The position numbers and the translations under genes were made by a program. This document shows, in pieces, positions 47,389 to 55,973 of a stretch of DNA of 57,178 bases (positions are counted from its first letter, which is position 1; every line of letters begins with the position of its first letter). A model generated the notes under the pieces. That model was not told the origin of the DNA. It saw only the letters and a list, made by a program, of their open reading frames with translations, and did not search any database. Source of the stretch: Gaiellasilicea sp035553355 (lineage in GTDB: Bacteria > Actinomycetota > Thermoleophilia > Gaiellales > Gaiellaceae); NCBI GenBank assembly GCA_035553355.1, contig DATMJW010000051.1, forward strand, positions 1 through 57,178. The letters are read 5' to 3'.

Positions 47389-48078
47389 ATGTCAGTGACC
47401 GACACAGCCGACACCACGACCGAGGCGGAGCAGCGCGACATCCGCGTCCTCCTCGTCGACGACCACGACCTCTTCCGCAGCGGGCTGCGCAACCTCCTCG
47501 AGCAGCAGGGGGTGGACGTCGTCGGCGAGGCCGCGAGCGGCACCGAGGCACTGAACGTCGTCCGTGAGAACGCGCCGGACGTCGTCGTCATGGACCTGAA
47601 CATGCCGGGGATGAACGGCGTCGACGCGACGCGCCACATCTCGCGCGACGCCCCCCTCACGCGCGTCGTCGTGCTCACGATCTCGGATCAGGAGCAGGAC
47701 GTGATGGACGCGATCCTCGCCGGTGCGTGCGGGTACCTGCTGAAGGACGCGTCGATCCACGACCTGATGCAGGGCATCCACTCGGCCGCCGCCGGCGAGT
47801 CGCTGATCTCGCCGCACATCGCGGGCAAGGTGCTGCAACACGTCCGCGCGACGACGGCCGCGCCCGAGGCGGCGGCGACCATCCGCGCCGAGCTCTCCGA
47901 CCGCGAGATCGAGGTGCTGAAGCTGATCGCGAACGGCAAGGACAACGCGATGATCGCGCGCGAGCTGCACATCAGCCCGAAGACGGTCAAGAACCACATC
48001 TCGAACATCCTGATGAAGCTCCAGATCGAGAACCGGATCCAGGCGGCGGTCTACGCCGTCCGCTCCGGGATCGTCTGA
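47389..48078 (+). CDS. NarL/FixJ-type response regulator
   Basis: A 229-residue two-component regulator. The receiver has DDHD acidic pocket, phosphoacceptor Asp69 in VVVMDLNMPGMNG and Lys near 121 in CGYLLKDAS. The DNA-binding LuxR-type HTH is LSDREIEVLKLIANGKDNAMIARELHISPKTVKNHISNIL. Its sensor kinase is not in this window. An N-terminal extension (TDTADTTTEAEQ) is odd but short. A TACACT hexamer lies 33 bases before the ATG. Confidence 0.93.
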   Translation: MSVTDTADTTTEAEQRDIRVLLVDDHDLFRSGLRNLLEQQGVDVVGEAASGTEALNVVRENAPDVVVMDLNMPGMNGVDATRHISRDAPLTRVVVLTISDQEQDVMDAILAGACGYLLKDASIHDLMQGIHSAAAGESLISPHIAGKVLQHVRATTAAPEAAATIRAELSDREIEVLKLIANGKDNAMIARELHISPKTVKNHISNILMKLQIENRIQAAVYAVRSGIV

Positions 48079-48095
48079 GCCGCGCCGTGCGGGGG

Positions 48096-48386
48096 CTAGA
48101 GGCGCGCGCGGAGCGTCGCGAGGAGCGCCCGCAGTCGGCGGAGCTCGGCCTCGACACGGGAGACGTCGCCGCTCGCCGCAGTCAGCACGTCGCCGGCGGC
48201 GCCACCACGGACGAGCGCGCGCAGCCTCGCCTCGGCGTCGAGCCGCTCGCCCTCGAGCCGCAGCGCGTGCGCGTAGCCGGTGGTGAGGGTCCGTTCGAGG
48301 GCGTCGCGGCCGGGCAGGGTCGCCGTCGGCGCGAGGAGGGCCTCGATCTCGCGCTCGAGCGCGGGCAGGTGTTCGGCAACGGTCAT
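48096..48386 (-). CDS. Small coiled-coil protein of unknown function
   Basis: A 96-residue helical protein (Glu/Arg/Leu/Ala-rich), with repeats like LEREIEALLAP and ELRRLRALLATLRARL that suggest a coiled coil. No family recognised. It diverges from the DacB gene and converges on the response regulator. GATAAT lies 12 bases before the ATG. The longer upstream frame is a shadow of dacB. Confidence 0.55.
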   Translation of the reverse strand: MTVAEHLPALEREIEALLAPTATLPGRDALERTLTTGYAHALRLEGERLDAEARLRALVRGGAAGDVLTAASGDVSRVEAELRRLRALLATLRARL

Positions 48387-48434
48387 CGTGCGCGTTCGAT
48401 TATCCGCCGCACCCGCGCGCGCAGCATGGGCCGG

Positions 48435-49676
48435 ATGACCCATCTTCGTGCAGCACACGACCCACGTCCGAAGCTCGTACTCGCGCTTGTCGCTGCCTGC
48501 GCGGCCGCCGCGCTCGCCGCACCGGCGCCGGCGGCCGCCGCCGAGCGCCCCCTCGCGCAGAGGCTCGGGCAGGCGCTCCTCGCGCCGGGCGTCAGCCCCG
48601 GCCGCACCGGCGCCCTCGCCGTCGACCTCCGCACCGGCGCGACGATCTACGCGCGGAACCCCGAGCTCCCGCTCGTCCCGGCGTCGAACCAGAAGCTCGC
48701 GGTCGCCTATGCCGCCCTCTCCGCGCTCGGCCCGGCGTACCGGTTCCACACGGAGGTCGTCGGCCGCGGCGCGCTCGTCGGCGACGTCTGGACGGGAGAC
48801 CTCGTGCTGAAGGGGCACGGCGACCCGACGCTCGAGGTCGCGGACCTCGACGCGCTCGCGCGCGACGTCGCGGCGTGGGGGATCTCGCGCGTCGACGGCG
48901 CGGTCGTCGCAGACGAGTCGTGGTTCGACGCGCGCCGCACCGCTCCAGGCTGGCGCGCGCAGTTCTACGTGAACGAGTCGCCGCCGCTCTCGGCTCTCGT
49001 CGTCGCACGCGGCTGGTACCGCGGCCGCACGTCCCGCAGCCCCGCACTCGCGGCTGCGGCACTGCTGCGGGAGCGGCTGGAGGCGCACGGCGTCCGCGTC
49101 GCGCGGCCGGCGCGCGCCGGCACGCTCGGGACGGTCGGCCTTCCGCTTGCACGCGACCTGTCCGTGCCGCTCGCCCGGATCGTGCGCTTCATGGGGCGGG
49201 AGAGCGACAACTTCACCGCCGAGATGCTCGTGAAGCAGCTCGGAGCGGTCGCTGGTGGTTCCGGCACGACGGCGGCCGGCGCGGCGGTGATCAGGCGGGA
49301 ACTCGCGGCGGCGCAGATACCGCTTGCCGGCGTCCGGCTCGCCGACGGCTCCGGGCTCTCGAAGCTCGACCGCCTGACACCGTCCGCGATCGTGCGGCTG
49401 CTCCTGGCGGGCGCCGCGGCCGACTTCCGCGACGCGTTCCTCGGGTCGCTCGCGGTCGCCGGGGTCGCGGGGACGCTCGAGGACCGGATGAGGAGCCGCC
49501 CGGCGCGCTCGCAGGTGATCGCGAAGACGGGGACGACGCGGCTCGCCTGCGCCCTCTCCGGCTTCGTGCGCGGCCGCTACGCGTTCGCGATCCTCCACAA
49601 CGGGTCTCCCGTGGCGACCGCCGCCGCGCGGCGGTCGCAGGACCGGTTCGCCGCGATCCTCGCGGCCGCTCCCTAG
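48435..49676 (+). CDS. dacB: D-alanyl-D-alanine carboxypeptidase, PBP4 family (S13)
   Basis: A 413-residue secreted class C penicillin-binding protein that trims peptidoglycan stem peptides. The signal peptide is VLALVAACAAAALAAPAPA. Catalytic motifs: SxxK at PASNQKL (Ser84, Lys87), SxN at ESDNFTAEML, KTG at AKTGTTRL. The start may be ATG 48426 (three residues longer); neither has a strong RBS. It converges on ligA with a short gap. Confidence 0.92.
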   Translation: MTHLRAAHDPRPKLVLALVAACAAAALAAPAPAAAAERPLAQRLGQALLAPGVSPGRTGALAVDLRTGATIYARNPELPLVPASNQKLAVAYAALSALGPAYRFHTEVVGRGALVGDVWTGDLVLKGHGDPTLEVADLDALARDVAAWGISRVDGAVVADESWFDARRTAPGWRAQFYVNESPPLSALVVARGWYRGRTSRSPALAAAALLRERLEAHGVRVARPARAGTLGTVGLPLARDLSVPLARIVRFMGRESDNFTAEMLVKQLGAVAGGSGTTAAGAAVIRRELAAAQIPLAGVRLADGSGLSKLDRLTPSAIVRLLLAGAAADFRDAFLGSLAVAGVAGTLEDRMRSRPARSQVIAKTGTTRLACALSGFVRGRYAFAILHNGSPVATAAARRSQDRFAAILAAAP

Positions 49677-49679
49677 GCG

Positions 49680-51755
49680 CTAGCGGCGCCGCGGCGGCGG
49701 CAGGAGCCCCGGCGCGACCGCCGCCGGCGGCGCGTCCCCCACGAGCGCCTTCAGGTCGTCCTCCGTGAGCAGGGGCACGCCGGCCTTCTCCGCCTTCGCG
49801 ACCTTGCTGCCGGGACTCTCGCCCACGAAGACCCCGGTCGTCTTCTTCGACACGTTGTCCGACACCTTCGCCCCGAGGGCGGCGAGCGCGGCCGCCGCCT
49901 GCTCGCGCGTGAAGTCCTTCAGCGTCCCCGTGATCACGTACTGGCTGCCGGTGAGCGGCCCCTCGACCGGACGCTCCGCCGCTCCCACCTCGAACGTCAG
50001 GCCGAGCTCCCGGAGCTCCTGCACGAGCGTCCTGTTCTGCTCGTCGGAGAGCCACTCGACGATCGACTCCGCACGGTCGGGACCGATGCCCTCGACCTCG
50101 AGCACGTCCTCCTGGCGCGCCTCCAGGAGCCGCTCGATCGTCCCGAAGTGCCGCGCCAGGTTCTGCGCCGTCACCCAGCCGACATCGGGGATGTTGAGCC
50201 CGAAGAGGACGCGCGAGAAGGGCTGCGCCTTCGACGCCTCGATCGCCGCGAGCACGTTCGTCGCCGACCGCTCCTGGAACCCCTCGAGCTCGAGCAGCTG
50301 CTCCTTCGTCAACCGGTAGAGGTCGGGCATCGAGCGCAGGAGGCCGAGATCCCACAACCTCCGCACGAACTGCTCGCCCACGCCCTCGATGTCCATCGCG
50401 GCGGAAACCCAGTTGATCAGCGTCTCGAGGCCGCGCGACGGGCAGGCGCGGTTCGGGCAGCGGTGCATGACCTCGCCCTCCGGCTTCACGACCGGCGCGT
50501 CGCACAGCGGGCACCGCTCCGGCATCCGGAACTCCTTCGTCCCCGGGCGGTGCTCGCCGGCGGGGCCGACGATCTGCGGGATCACGTCGCCTGCGCGCTG
50601 GACGATCACGAGATCGCCCTCGCGTATGCGCTTGCGATTGATGTCCTCCTCGTTGTGCAGCGTCGCGCGCGAGACGGTGACGCCGCCGACCTCAACGGGC
50701 TCGAGGATCGCCCAGGGGTTGAGGGCGCCGGTCCGCCCCACGCGGATCGCGATCTCGAGCAGGGTCGTCTGCACCGTCATCGGCGCCCACTTGAACGCCC
50801 GCGCCCACCGAGGCCGGTCGTGGAGCGCGCCGAGCCGCGCCTGCTGGTCGAGCGAGTCGACCTTGATCACGATGCCGTCGATCTCGTAGTCGAGCTCCGT
50901 CCGCCGCTGCTCCCACGTGCGGCACGCCTCCGCCACGGCCTCGATCGTCTCGAAGCGCTCGGCGAACGGGTTCGTCCGGAAGCCGTGCGCCCGCAGCCAC
51001 TCGAGGGTCTCCCAGTGCGTCGTGGCCGGCACCGCCTCCGGGACGCCGGTGCCGTACACCCAGATCGCGAGCTGCCGCTCCGCCGTGATGCGCGAGTCGA
51101 GCTGGCGCAGCGAGCCGGCGGCGGCGTTGCGCGGGTTCGGTGCGGTCTTCTTCCCGGCGGCGGCGAGCTGCTCGTTCAGCCGCTGGAACGCGGAGAGCGG
51201 GAAGTAGATCTCGCCGCGCACCTCGAGCAGCGGCGGCGCCTCCTCGCCGTCCGCGAGCTGCAGCGCGAGCGGGATCGAGCGGATCGTCCGCAGGTTCGGC
51301 GTCACGTCCTCGCCGCGGCGGCCGTCGCCGCGGGTGGCGCCGCGCACGAACACGCCGTCCTCATAGACGAGTGAGACCGCGGATCCGTCGATCTTCGGCT
51401 CGATCACGTACGCGACGGGCTCGTCGGAGTCGAGCCGCTTCCGCACGTCGTCCGCCCACTTCAGGAGCGCCTCGTCCGTCGTCACCTTCTCGAGCGACCC
51501 CATCGGGGCGACGTGGTCGACCTTCCGGAAGCGGTCCGACGGCGGCGCGCCGACACGAACGGTCGGCGAGTCCGGCGTCGCGAGCTCCGGGTGCGCCTCC
51601 TCCAGCGACTTCAGCTCGTCGAAGAGCCGGTCCCACTCGGCATCGGAGACCTCGGGCTCGTCGAGGACGTAGTAGGCGTGGTTGTAGCGGTGGAGGAGCG
51701 TGCGCAGCTCGGCGGCGCGGTCGGCGACGCGGTCCGCGGTCTCAGAGGGCGGCAA
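49680..51755 (-). CDS. ligA: NAD-dependent DNA ligase LigA
   Basis: Seals nicks during replication. The 691 residues cover the Ia domain (YYVLDEPEVSDAEWDRLFDEL), the adenylation domain with catalytic Lys121 in EPKIDGS, the OB fold, a C4 zinc finger (CPLC and CPNRACP), the helix-hairpin-helix region (EGVGEQFVRRLWDLGL, VEGIGPDRA) and a C-terminal BRCT domain (LTGSQYVITGTLKDFTREQA). The start overlaps the end of the HAD gene by 14 bases. Confidence 0.97.
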   Translation of the reverse strand: MPPSETADRVADRAAELRTLLHRYNHAYYVLDEPEVSDAEWDRLFDELKSLEEAHPELATPDSPTVRVGAPPSDRFRKVDHVAPMGSLEKVTTDEALLKWADDVRKRLDSDEPVAYVIEPKIDGSAVSLVYEDGVFVRGATRGDGRRGEDVTPNLRTIRSIPLALQLADGEEAPPLLEVRGEIYFPLSAFQRLNEQLAAAGKKTAPNPRNAAAGSLRQLDSRITAERQLAIWVYGTGVPEAVPATTHWETLEWLRAHGFRTNPFAERFETIEAVAEACRTWEQRRTELDYEIDGIVIKVDSLDQQARLGALHDRPRWARAFKWAPMTVQTTLLEIAIRVGRTGALNPWAILEPVEVGGVTVSRATLHNEEDINRKRIREGDLVIVQRAGDVIPQIVGPAGEHRPGTKEFRMPERCPLCDAPVVKPEGEVMHRCPNRACPSRGLETLINWVSAAMDIEGVGEQFVRRLWDLGLLRSMPDLYRLTKEQLLELEGFQERSATNVLAAIEASKAQPFSRVLFGLNIPDVGWVTAQNLARHFGTIERLLEARQEDVLEVEGIGPDRAESIVEWLSDEQNRTLVQELRELGLTFEVGAAERPVEGPLTGSQYVITGTLKDFTREQAAAALAALGAKVSDNVSKKTTGVFVGESPGSKVAKAEKAGVPLLTEDDLKALVGDAPPAAVAPGLLPPPRRR

Positions 51756-52377
51756 GGAGCTCCTCGGTGTCCGCCACGACGGCGTCGGGGGCCTCGGCCT
51801 CGAGCCGCTCGCGCGGATGGATGCCGCCCCACGTGACCGCGATCGCGTGGACGCCCGCGGCCTTCGCCGCCCGGATGTCGAACGGGGAGTCGCCGACGTA
51901 GACGGCGTCGGCGGCGTCGGCTTCGAGCAGCTCGAGGGCGTGCAGGATCGGGTCCGGGTCCGGCTTGTGGCGCTCGGTGTCGTCCGACCCGACGACGACG
52001 TCGAAGAGGTGCTCGATCGGGACGCGGGCGAAGGCGAGCGCGACGGTCTGACGCCGCTTCGCGGTCACGATCCCGAGCTTCCGCCCCTCCTGCTTCAGCG
52101 CTGCGAGCACGTCCTCCATCCCGGCGCAGCAGGCGAGCTCGGCGTGCAGCGGCTCGTTGTGCGCACGGTAGACGCGGACGAGCTCGTCGACGCGCGTCTC
52201 GTCGAGCAGGCGCATCTGCTCGTCGAGCCCCGCACCGCCGACGGCGGCCATCAGGATCTCGTCCTCGAACTCGCGGCCCAGAACGGTCAGCGTCGCGTGC
52301 CGCATCGAGGCGAGGATGATCGCGCCGGAGTCGATCACGGTGCCGTCGAAGTCGAACAGGACGACCGGGAAGCGCAT
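51742..52377 (-). CDS. HAD hydrolase, phosphoglycolate-phosphatase-like
   Basis: A 211-residue HAD phosphatase. Motif I is LFDFDGTVIDSG, the cap is helical (AAVGGAGLDEQM), motif II is LGIVTAKRR, motif III is ERHKPDPDPIL, and motif IV is YVGDSPFDIRAAKAAG. It resembles Gph/PpaX; the substrate may be phosphoglycolate or pyrophosphate. TACGAT lies 7 bases before ATG 52377 with no RBS. It probably forms an operon with ligA. Confidence 0.9.
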   Translation of the reverse strand: MRFPVVLFDFDGTVIDSGAIILASMRHATLTVLGREFEDEILMAAVGGAGLDEQMRLLDETRVDELVRVYRAHNEPLHAELACCAGMEDVLAALKQEGRKLGIVTAKRRQTVALAFARVPIEHLFDVVVGSDDTERHKPDPDPILHALELLEADAADAVYVGDSPFDIRAAKAAGVHAIAVTWGGIHPRERLEAEAPDAVVADTEELLAAL

Positions 52378-52384
52378 CGGCCCG

Positions 52385-52390
52385 ATCGTA
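52385..52390 (-). promoter_or_regulatory. -10 box of the HAD hydrolase gene
   Basis: TACGAT, exactly 7 bases before ATG 52377. Confidence 0.5.
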
Positions 52391-52420
52391 CCCGCGCCCC
52401 CGCCCGTCCACGCCGGCCGT

Positions 52421-52443
52421 GTCCGGTGCTCTAAGCACCGGAC
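52421..52443. repeat. Palindromic hairpin downstream of truA
   Basis: GTCCGGTGC, TCTAA loop, GCACCGGAC (9 base pairs), with one more G-T pair outward. It adjoins the larger nested inverted repeat and looks like a repetitive extragenic palindrome. Confidence 0.6.
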
Positions 52444-52539
52444 GCGGCCACCGCGAACGTGTCCGCGCGTCAACGAACCGGGCGGGGACTGTCCCCGCTC
52501 GCTGCGTTGACGGAGAGACGTGGCCGGTGTGGCCGCGTC
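52441..52539. repeat. Nested inverted repeat ending at the truA stop
   Basis: Outer arms GACGCGGCCAC (52441-52451) and GTGGCCGCGTC (52529-52539); middle arms CGTCAACG (52468-52475) and CGTTGACG (52505-52512); inner GCGGGGA, CTG, TCCCCGC (52482-52498). It may end truA transcription or be a mobile REP-like element. Confidence 0.65.
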
Positions 52540-53248
52540 AGTAGTCGACGTGCTCGAGGTAGAGCCCCCACGGCGGCGCCGTGAGACCGGCGTCGGCGCG
52601 CGGGCGACCCGCCAGGAGCGGCGCGAGGTCGCGGCCCTCGAGCATCGTCCCGACGAGGGTGCGCACCATGTGGCGCAGGAAGCTGTCGGCCGTGACCGTG
52701 AAGTGGAGCTCGTCGTCGTGCCGCTCCCACGCCGCCGCCGCCACGACCCTTCGGAAGACCTCGTGCTGCGTCTCCGTCGGTGTGAACGCCGTGAAGTCGT
52801 GCTCGCCCACGAGCGCAGCCGCGGCCGCCGCGAGCGCGCCCTCGTCGAGCGGCCGCGGCCACCACAACGCCCGCCGCGCCTCGAAGGGCGAGCGCACCCG
52901 GCGGCGCAGCACGCGGTACCGGTAGCTGCGCGAGCGCGCCGAGAAGCGCGCGTGGAAGTCCGGCGGCACCTCCTCGGCCGCGACGACGGCGACGTCCTCC
53001 GGGAGCGCCGCGTTGAGCGCCTCGGGAGCGCGTTCCGGCGGCGGCGCGCCGTCGACGTCGACGCTCGCGACCTGCCCCGTGGCGTGCACGCCCGTGTCGG
53101 TGCGCCCGGCGACGGCGAGGCCGCTCCAGCCCGGGTAGACACCGTCGAGCGCATCGCGCAGCACGCCCTCCACGGTCCGCTCGCCCGGCTGCCGCGCCCA
53201 CCCCCGAAATCCGGTGCCGTCGTACTCGAGCGTCAGCTTCAGGCGCAC
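52538..53248 (-). CDS. truA: tRNA pseudouridine synthase A
   Basis: Makes pseudouridine at tRNA positions 38-40. The 236-residue protein has catalytic Asp51 in AGRTDTGVHATGQV, the N-terminal strand LTLEYDGTGFRGWARQ, and VTADSFLRHMVRTLVGTML. GTG start. It lies in the usual place after the ribosomal operon, behind the VOC and NfeD genes, and is coupled to the NfeD gene by overlap. Confidence 0.95.
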   Translation of the reverse strand: MRLKLTLEYDGTGFRGWARQPGERTVEGVLRDALDGVYPGWSGLAVAGRTDTGVHATGQVASVDVDGAPPPERAPEALNAALPEDVAVVAAEEVPPDFHARFSARSRSYRYRVLRRRVRSPFEARRALWWPRPLDEGALAAAAAALVGEHDFTAFTPTETQHEVFRRVVAAAAWERHDDELHFTVTADSFLRHMVRTLVGTMLEGRDLAPLLAGRPRADAGLTAPPWGLYLEHVDY

Positions 53249-53562
53249 TGCTGCACCTCGAGCGTGAGGCCGTCGACGGCGACCACCTCCACCTCGTCAC
53301 CGGCGTCGGCAGCGCCGCGCGCACGCGCACGCCAGAGCTCGCCGTTGACGCGCACCTGCCCGTCCGGGCGGCACGGGACGGTGACCGTCGCGCGACGCCC
53401 GACGAGCGTCTCGACGCCGACGGCCGTGGGTCTGCGGCGCGAGAGCCACCACCAGAACCACGTCTCGCCGATCTCGACGGCTGCGGCCGCACCGACGGCG
53501 ACCCACCGCCACGGCCCGTCGAGCCACAGCCACGCGGCGACGAGCGCGAGAACGAGGATCAC
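53239..53562 (-). CDS. NfeD-like membrane protein
   Basis: A 107-residue protein with two membrane helices (VILVLALVAAWLWL and VAVGAAAAVEIGETWFWWW) and a C-terminal OB-fold domain (VGRRATVTV, GQVRVNGELWRARA, EVEVVAVDGLTLEV) typical of NfeD. NfeD proteins partner with stomatin-like proteins, none of which is in this window. The GTG overlaps the VOC gene's stop as GTGA and its stop overlaps the truA start. Confidence 0.82.
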   Translation of the reverse strand: MILVLALVAAWLWLDGPWRWVAVGAAAAVEIGETWFWWWLSRRRPTAVGVETLVGRRATVTVPCRPDGQVRVNGELWRARARGAADAGDEVEVVAVDGLTLEVQQCA

Positions 53563-53903
53563 GTCCGCTCGATCAGCTCGAAGCGGCGACCGTCGGGCGC
53601 GCGGAAGTGCCGGTACCGGAGCCCGGCGCCTTCGCCCACCTCGCCTTCGGGCGGAACTCCCCGTGCGGCGAGCTCGCTCGTCGCCGCGTCGAGGTCGTCC
53701 ACCAGGAAGCCCAGGTTCGTGTCCGACGGCGGCGGCACCCACCCCTCCGGCACGAGCGCGAGCGAGCTGCCGTTCGGGAAGACGACTCTGCTGAAGCCGT
53801 CCTCGTCGACGCGCTCGCCGCCGAGGGCCTCCGCGAAGAACGCAGCGAGCGCGTCGGCCGCGGCCGAGGCGACGCCCGCGAAGAAGAGTCCCTGCACCTC
53901 CAC
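53559..53903 (-). CDS. VOC / glyoxalase-fold protein
   Basis: A 114-residue vicinal-oxygen-chelate protein: beta-alpha-beta-beta-beta unit with AFFAEALGGERVDEDGFSRVVFPNGSSLALVPEG and NLGFLVDDLDAATSELAARG, ending in APDGRRFELIERT. Members include glyoxalase and resistance proteins; metal residues are poorly conserved, so activity is unknown. GTG 53903 lies 6 bases after TACGCT with no RBS. First gene of a VOC-NfeD-truA operon. Confidence 0.84.
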   Translation of the reverse strand: MEVQGLFFAGVASAAADALAAFFAEALGGERVDEDGFSRVVFPNGSSLALVPEGWVPPPSDTNLGFLVDDLDAATSELAARGVPPEGEVGEGAGLRYRHFRAPDGRRFELIERT

Positions 53904-53909
53904 GGCGGA

Positions 53910-53915
53910 AGCGTA
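53910..53915 (-). promoter_or_regulatory. -10 box of the VOC-NfeD-truA operon
   Basis: TACGCT, exactly 6 bases before GTG 53903, in the gap after the rplQ terminator. Confidence 0.5.
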
Positions 53916-53922
53916 GAACGAC

Positions 53923-53946
53923 GGAGGGCGCCCGCAGGCGCCCTCC
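53923..53946. terminator. Hairpin ending the infA-rplQ ribosomal operon
   Basis: GGAGGGCGCC, CGCA loop, GGCGCCCTCC, a perfect 10-base-pair stem just after the rplQ stop. A T run is absent, so the terminator is inferred from position. Confidence 0.7.
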
Positions 53947-53970
53947 AGAAGCGAATGACGCCGCCGGCCG

Positions 53971-54357
53971 CTAGCGCGGCGCGGCGAACGCCGTCTGGGG
54001 CTCGTAGTCCACGAGCTCCAAATACACCATCTCCGCTGCGTCGCCCTGACGCTGACCGAGCTTCACGATCCGCGTGTAGCCGCCGGGGCGCTCCGCGAAG
54101 CGCGGTGCGACCTCGCCGAACAGGTGCGAGACGACGTCGGGCGAGCGGAGCTCCGCGAGCGCCTTCCGGCGCGCCGCGAGGTCGCCGCGCTTGCCGAGCG
54201 TGATCATCTGCTCGGCGAACGGCTTGACCGCCTTCGCCTTCGCCTCGGTCGTCTTGATCCGGCCGTGCTCGAGCAGCGCGCCCGCGAGGTTCGAGTAGAG
54301 CGCCTTCCGGTGCGCGGAATCGCGACCGAGCTTCTTGCCGCCGCGCGCGTGGCGCAT
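53971..54357 (-). CDS. rplQ: 50S ribosomal protein L17
   Basis: A 128-residue bL17. MRHARGGKKLGRDSAHRKALYSNLAGALLEHGRIKTT is the family signature; the C-terminal extension is short. It is the last gene of the operon and 4 bases after rpoA. Confidence 0.98.
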   Translation of the reverse strand: MRHARGGKKLGRDSAHRKALYSNLAGALLEHGRIKTTEAKAKAVKPFAEQMITLGKRGDLAARRKALAELRSPDVVSHLFGEVAPRFAERPGGYTRIVKLGQRQGDAAEMVYLELVDYEPQTAFAAPR

Positions 54358-54361
54358 CGCG

Positions 54362-55330
54362 CTACTCGTCTCCCCGGAGGTTGAGCCCGTGCGTCTGCAG
54401 GGTCTCCTTGACCTCCTCGATCGACTTCCGGCCGAAGTTCGGGATCGCGGCCAGCTCGTTCTCGGACTTGGAGACGAGATCGCCGATCGTCTCGATCCCG
54501 ACGCGCTTGAGGCAGTTGTACGAGCGGACGCCGAGCTCGAGCTCCTCGATCGGGAAGTTCTCCATCCCGTGCGCCGCCGGCGCCTCGGATCCCGAGTCGG
54601 ACGCCGCGGCCTCGCCGAACCCCTCGATCCGGTCGAGGTCGGTGAAGATCGCGAGCTGCCGGATCAGGATCTCCGCGGCCTGCCCGATCGCGTCGCGCGG
54701 CTCGATCGAGCCGTCGGTCGTGACGTCGAGGCGGAGCTTGTCGTAGTCCGTCCGCTGCCCGACGCGCGCGGCCTCGACGTCGTACGAGACGCGGCGCACC
54801 GGCGAGAAGATCGAGTCGATCGGGATCACGCCGATCGTCGTCTCCGGGCCGCGGTTCAGCTCGGCCGGGACGTACCCGCGGCCGCGGCCGATCGTGAGCG
54901 TCATCTCGAGCTTGCCCTTGTCGGACAGGTGCGCGATCTCGAGGTCCGGGTTGAGGATCTCGAGGTCGGCAGGAGCCTGGATGTCCGCGGCGGTGACGGC
55001 GCCGGCACCGCGCTTCGCGATGTGCACCTCGACCTCGGGCGACTCGCCGTGGAGACGGCAGATGAGGCTCTTGAGGTTGAGGATGACGTCCGTGACGTCC
55101 TCGCGGACACCCTGGAGGGTCGTGAACTCGTGCGCGACGCCCTCGATCTTGACGGCGGTCACTGCGGCGCCCTCGAGCGAGGAGAGCAGCACGCGGCGCA
55201 GGGAGTTGCCGAACGTGTAACCGAAGCCGCGGTCGAGCGGCTCGATCACGAAGATCCCGCGGTTCTCGTCGACCTCCTCGTGGACGATTCGCGGAACCTG
55301 GAAGTCCATCAGGCTGGTACGCGTAGCCAA
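54362..55330 (-). CDS. rpoA: DNA-directed RNA polymerase subunit alpha
   Basis: A 322-residue alpha subunit. The N-terminal dimerization domain shows EPLDRGFGYTFGNSLRRVLLSSLEGAAVTA, and the C-terminal domain has EELELGVRSYNCLKRVGIETIGDLV and IPNFGRKSIEEVKETL, the helix-hairpin-helix that binds UP elements and activators. The linker is short. It follows rpsD after a 22-base gap. Confidence 0.98.
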   Translation of the reverse strand: MATRTSLMDFQVPRIVHEEVDENRGIFVIEPLDRGFGYTFGNSLRRVLLSSLEGAAVTAVKIEGVAHEFTTLQGVREDVTDVILNLKSLICRLHGESPEVEVHIAKRGAGAVTAADIQAPADLEILNPDLEIAHLSDKGKLEMTLTIGRGRGYVPAELNRGPETTIGVIPIDSIFSPVRRVSYDVEAARVGQRTDYDKLRLDVTTDGSIEPRDAIGQAAEILIRQLAIFTDLDRIEGFGEAAASDSGSEAPAAHGMENFPIEELELGVRSYNCLKRVGIETIGDLVSKSENELAAIPNFGRKSIEEVKETLQTHGLNLRGDE

Positions 55331-55352
55331 AGCGATCCTTTCCTTCTCGGTG

Positions 55353-55973
55353 CTACTTGGAGTAGAGCTCGACGATCAGGGACTCCTGGACCGGCGTGTC
55401 GATCTCGGCACGGTCGGGCCACTTGAGCACCTTCCCCGTCAGACCCTCGTGGTCGGCCTGCAGCCACGGCGACACGGACGCCGTGAGGTCGGTCGCGTCG
55501 CGGATCGTCGGCTCCGCGCTGCTGCCGGGCTTCATCGTGACGACGTCGTTCGGGCGGACGCCGTAGCTCGGGATGTTGACGCGGCGCCCGTTCACGAGGA
55601 AGTGCCCGTGGCGGACGAGCTGACGCGCCTGCGCGCGCGAGCCGGCGAAGCCGAGCCGGTAGACGACGTTGTCGAGCCGCGTCTCGAGCATCCGGAGCAG
55701 GTTCTCGCCCGGGGCGCCGGTGCCGCGCGTCGCCTTCTCGTAGTAGTTGCGGAACTGCTTCTCGAGCAGGCCGTAGTAGCGGCGCGCCTTCTGCTTCTCG
55801 CGGAGCTGCAGCAGGTACTCGCTCTGCTTGATGCGGCCGCGGCCGTGCTCGCCCGGCGGGTACGAGCGGCGCTCGATCGAGCACTTCTCCGTCAGGCAGC
55901 GCTCGCCCTTGAGGAAGAGCTTCATGCCCTCGCGGCGGCAGACGCGGCACTTCGGGCCGAGGTCGCGTGCCAT
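55353..55973 (-). CDS. rpsD: 30S ribosomal protein S4
   Basis: A 206-residue uS4 that nucleates 30S assembly. The N-terminus has a zinc-type Cys cluster, CRVCRREGMKLFLKGERC with a later Cys in TEKC (the zinc-binding paralogue form), and the S4 RNA-binding domain is RLDNVVYRLGFAGSRAQARQLVRHGHFLVNG. Confidence 0.98.
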   Translation of the reverse strand: MARDLGPKCRVCRREGMKLFLKGERCLTEKCSIERRSYPPGEHGRGRIKQSEYLLQLREKQKARRYYGLLEKQFRNYYEKATRGTGAPGENLLRMLETRLDNVVYRLGFAGSRAQARQLVRHGHFLVNGRRVNIPSYGVRPNDVVTMKPGSSAEPTIRDATDLTASVSPWLQADHEGLTGKVLKWPDRAEIDTPVQESLIVELYSK

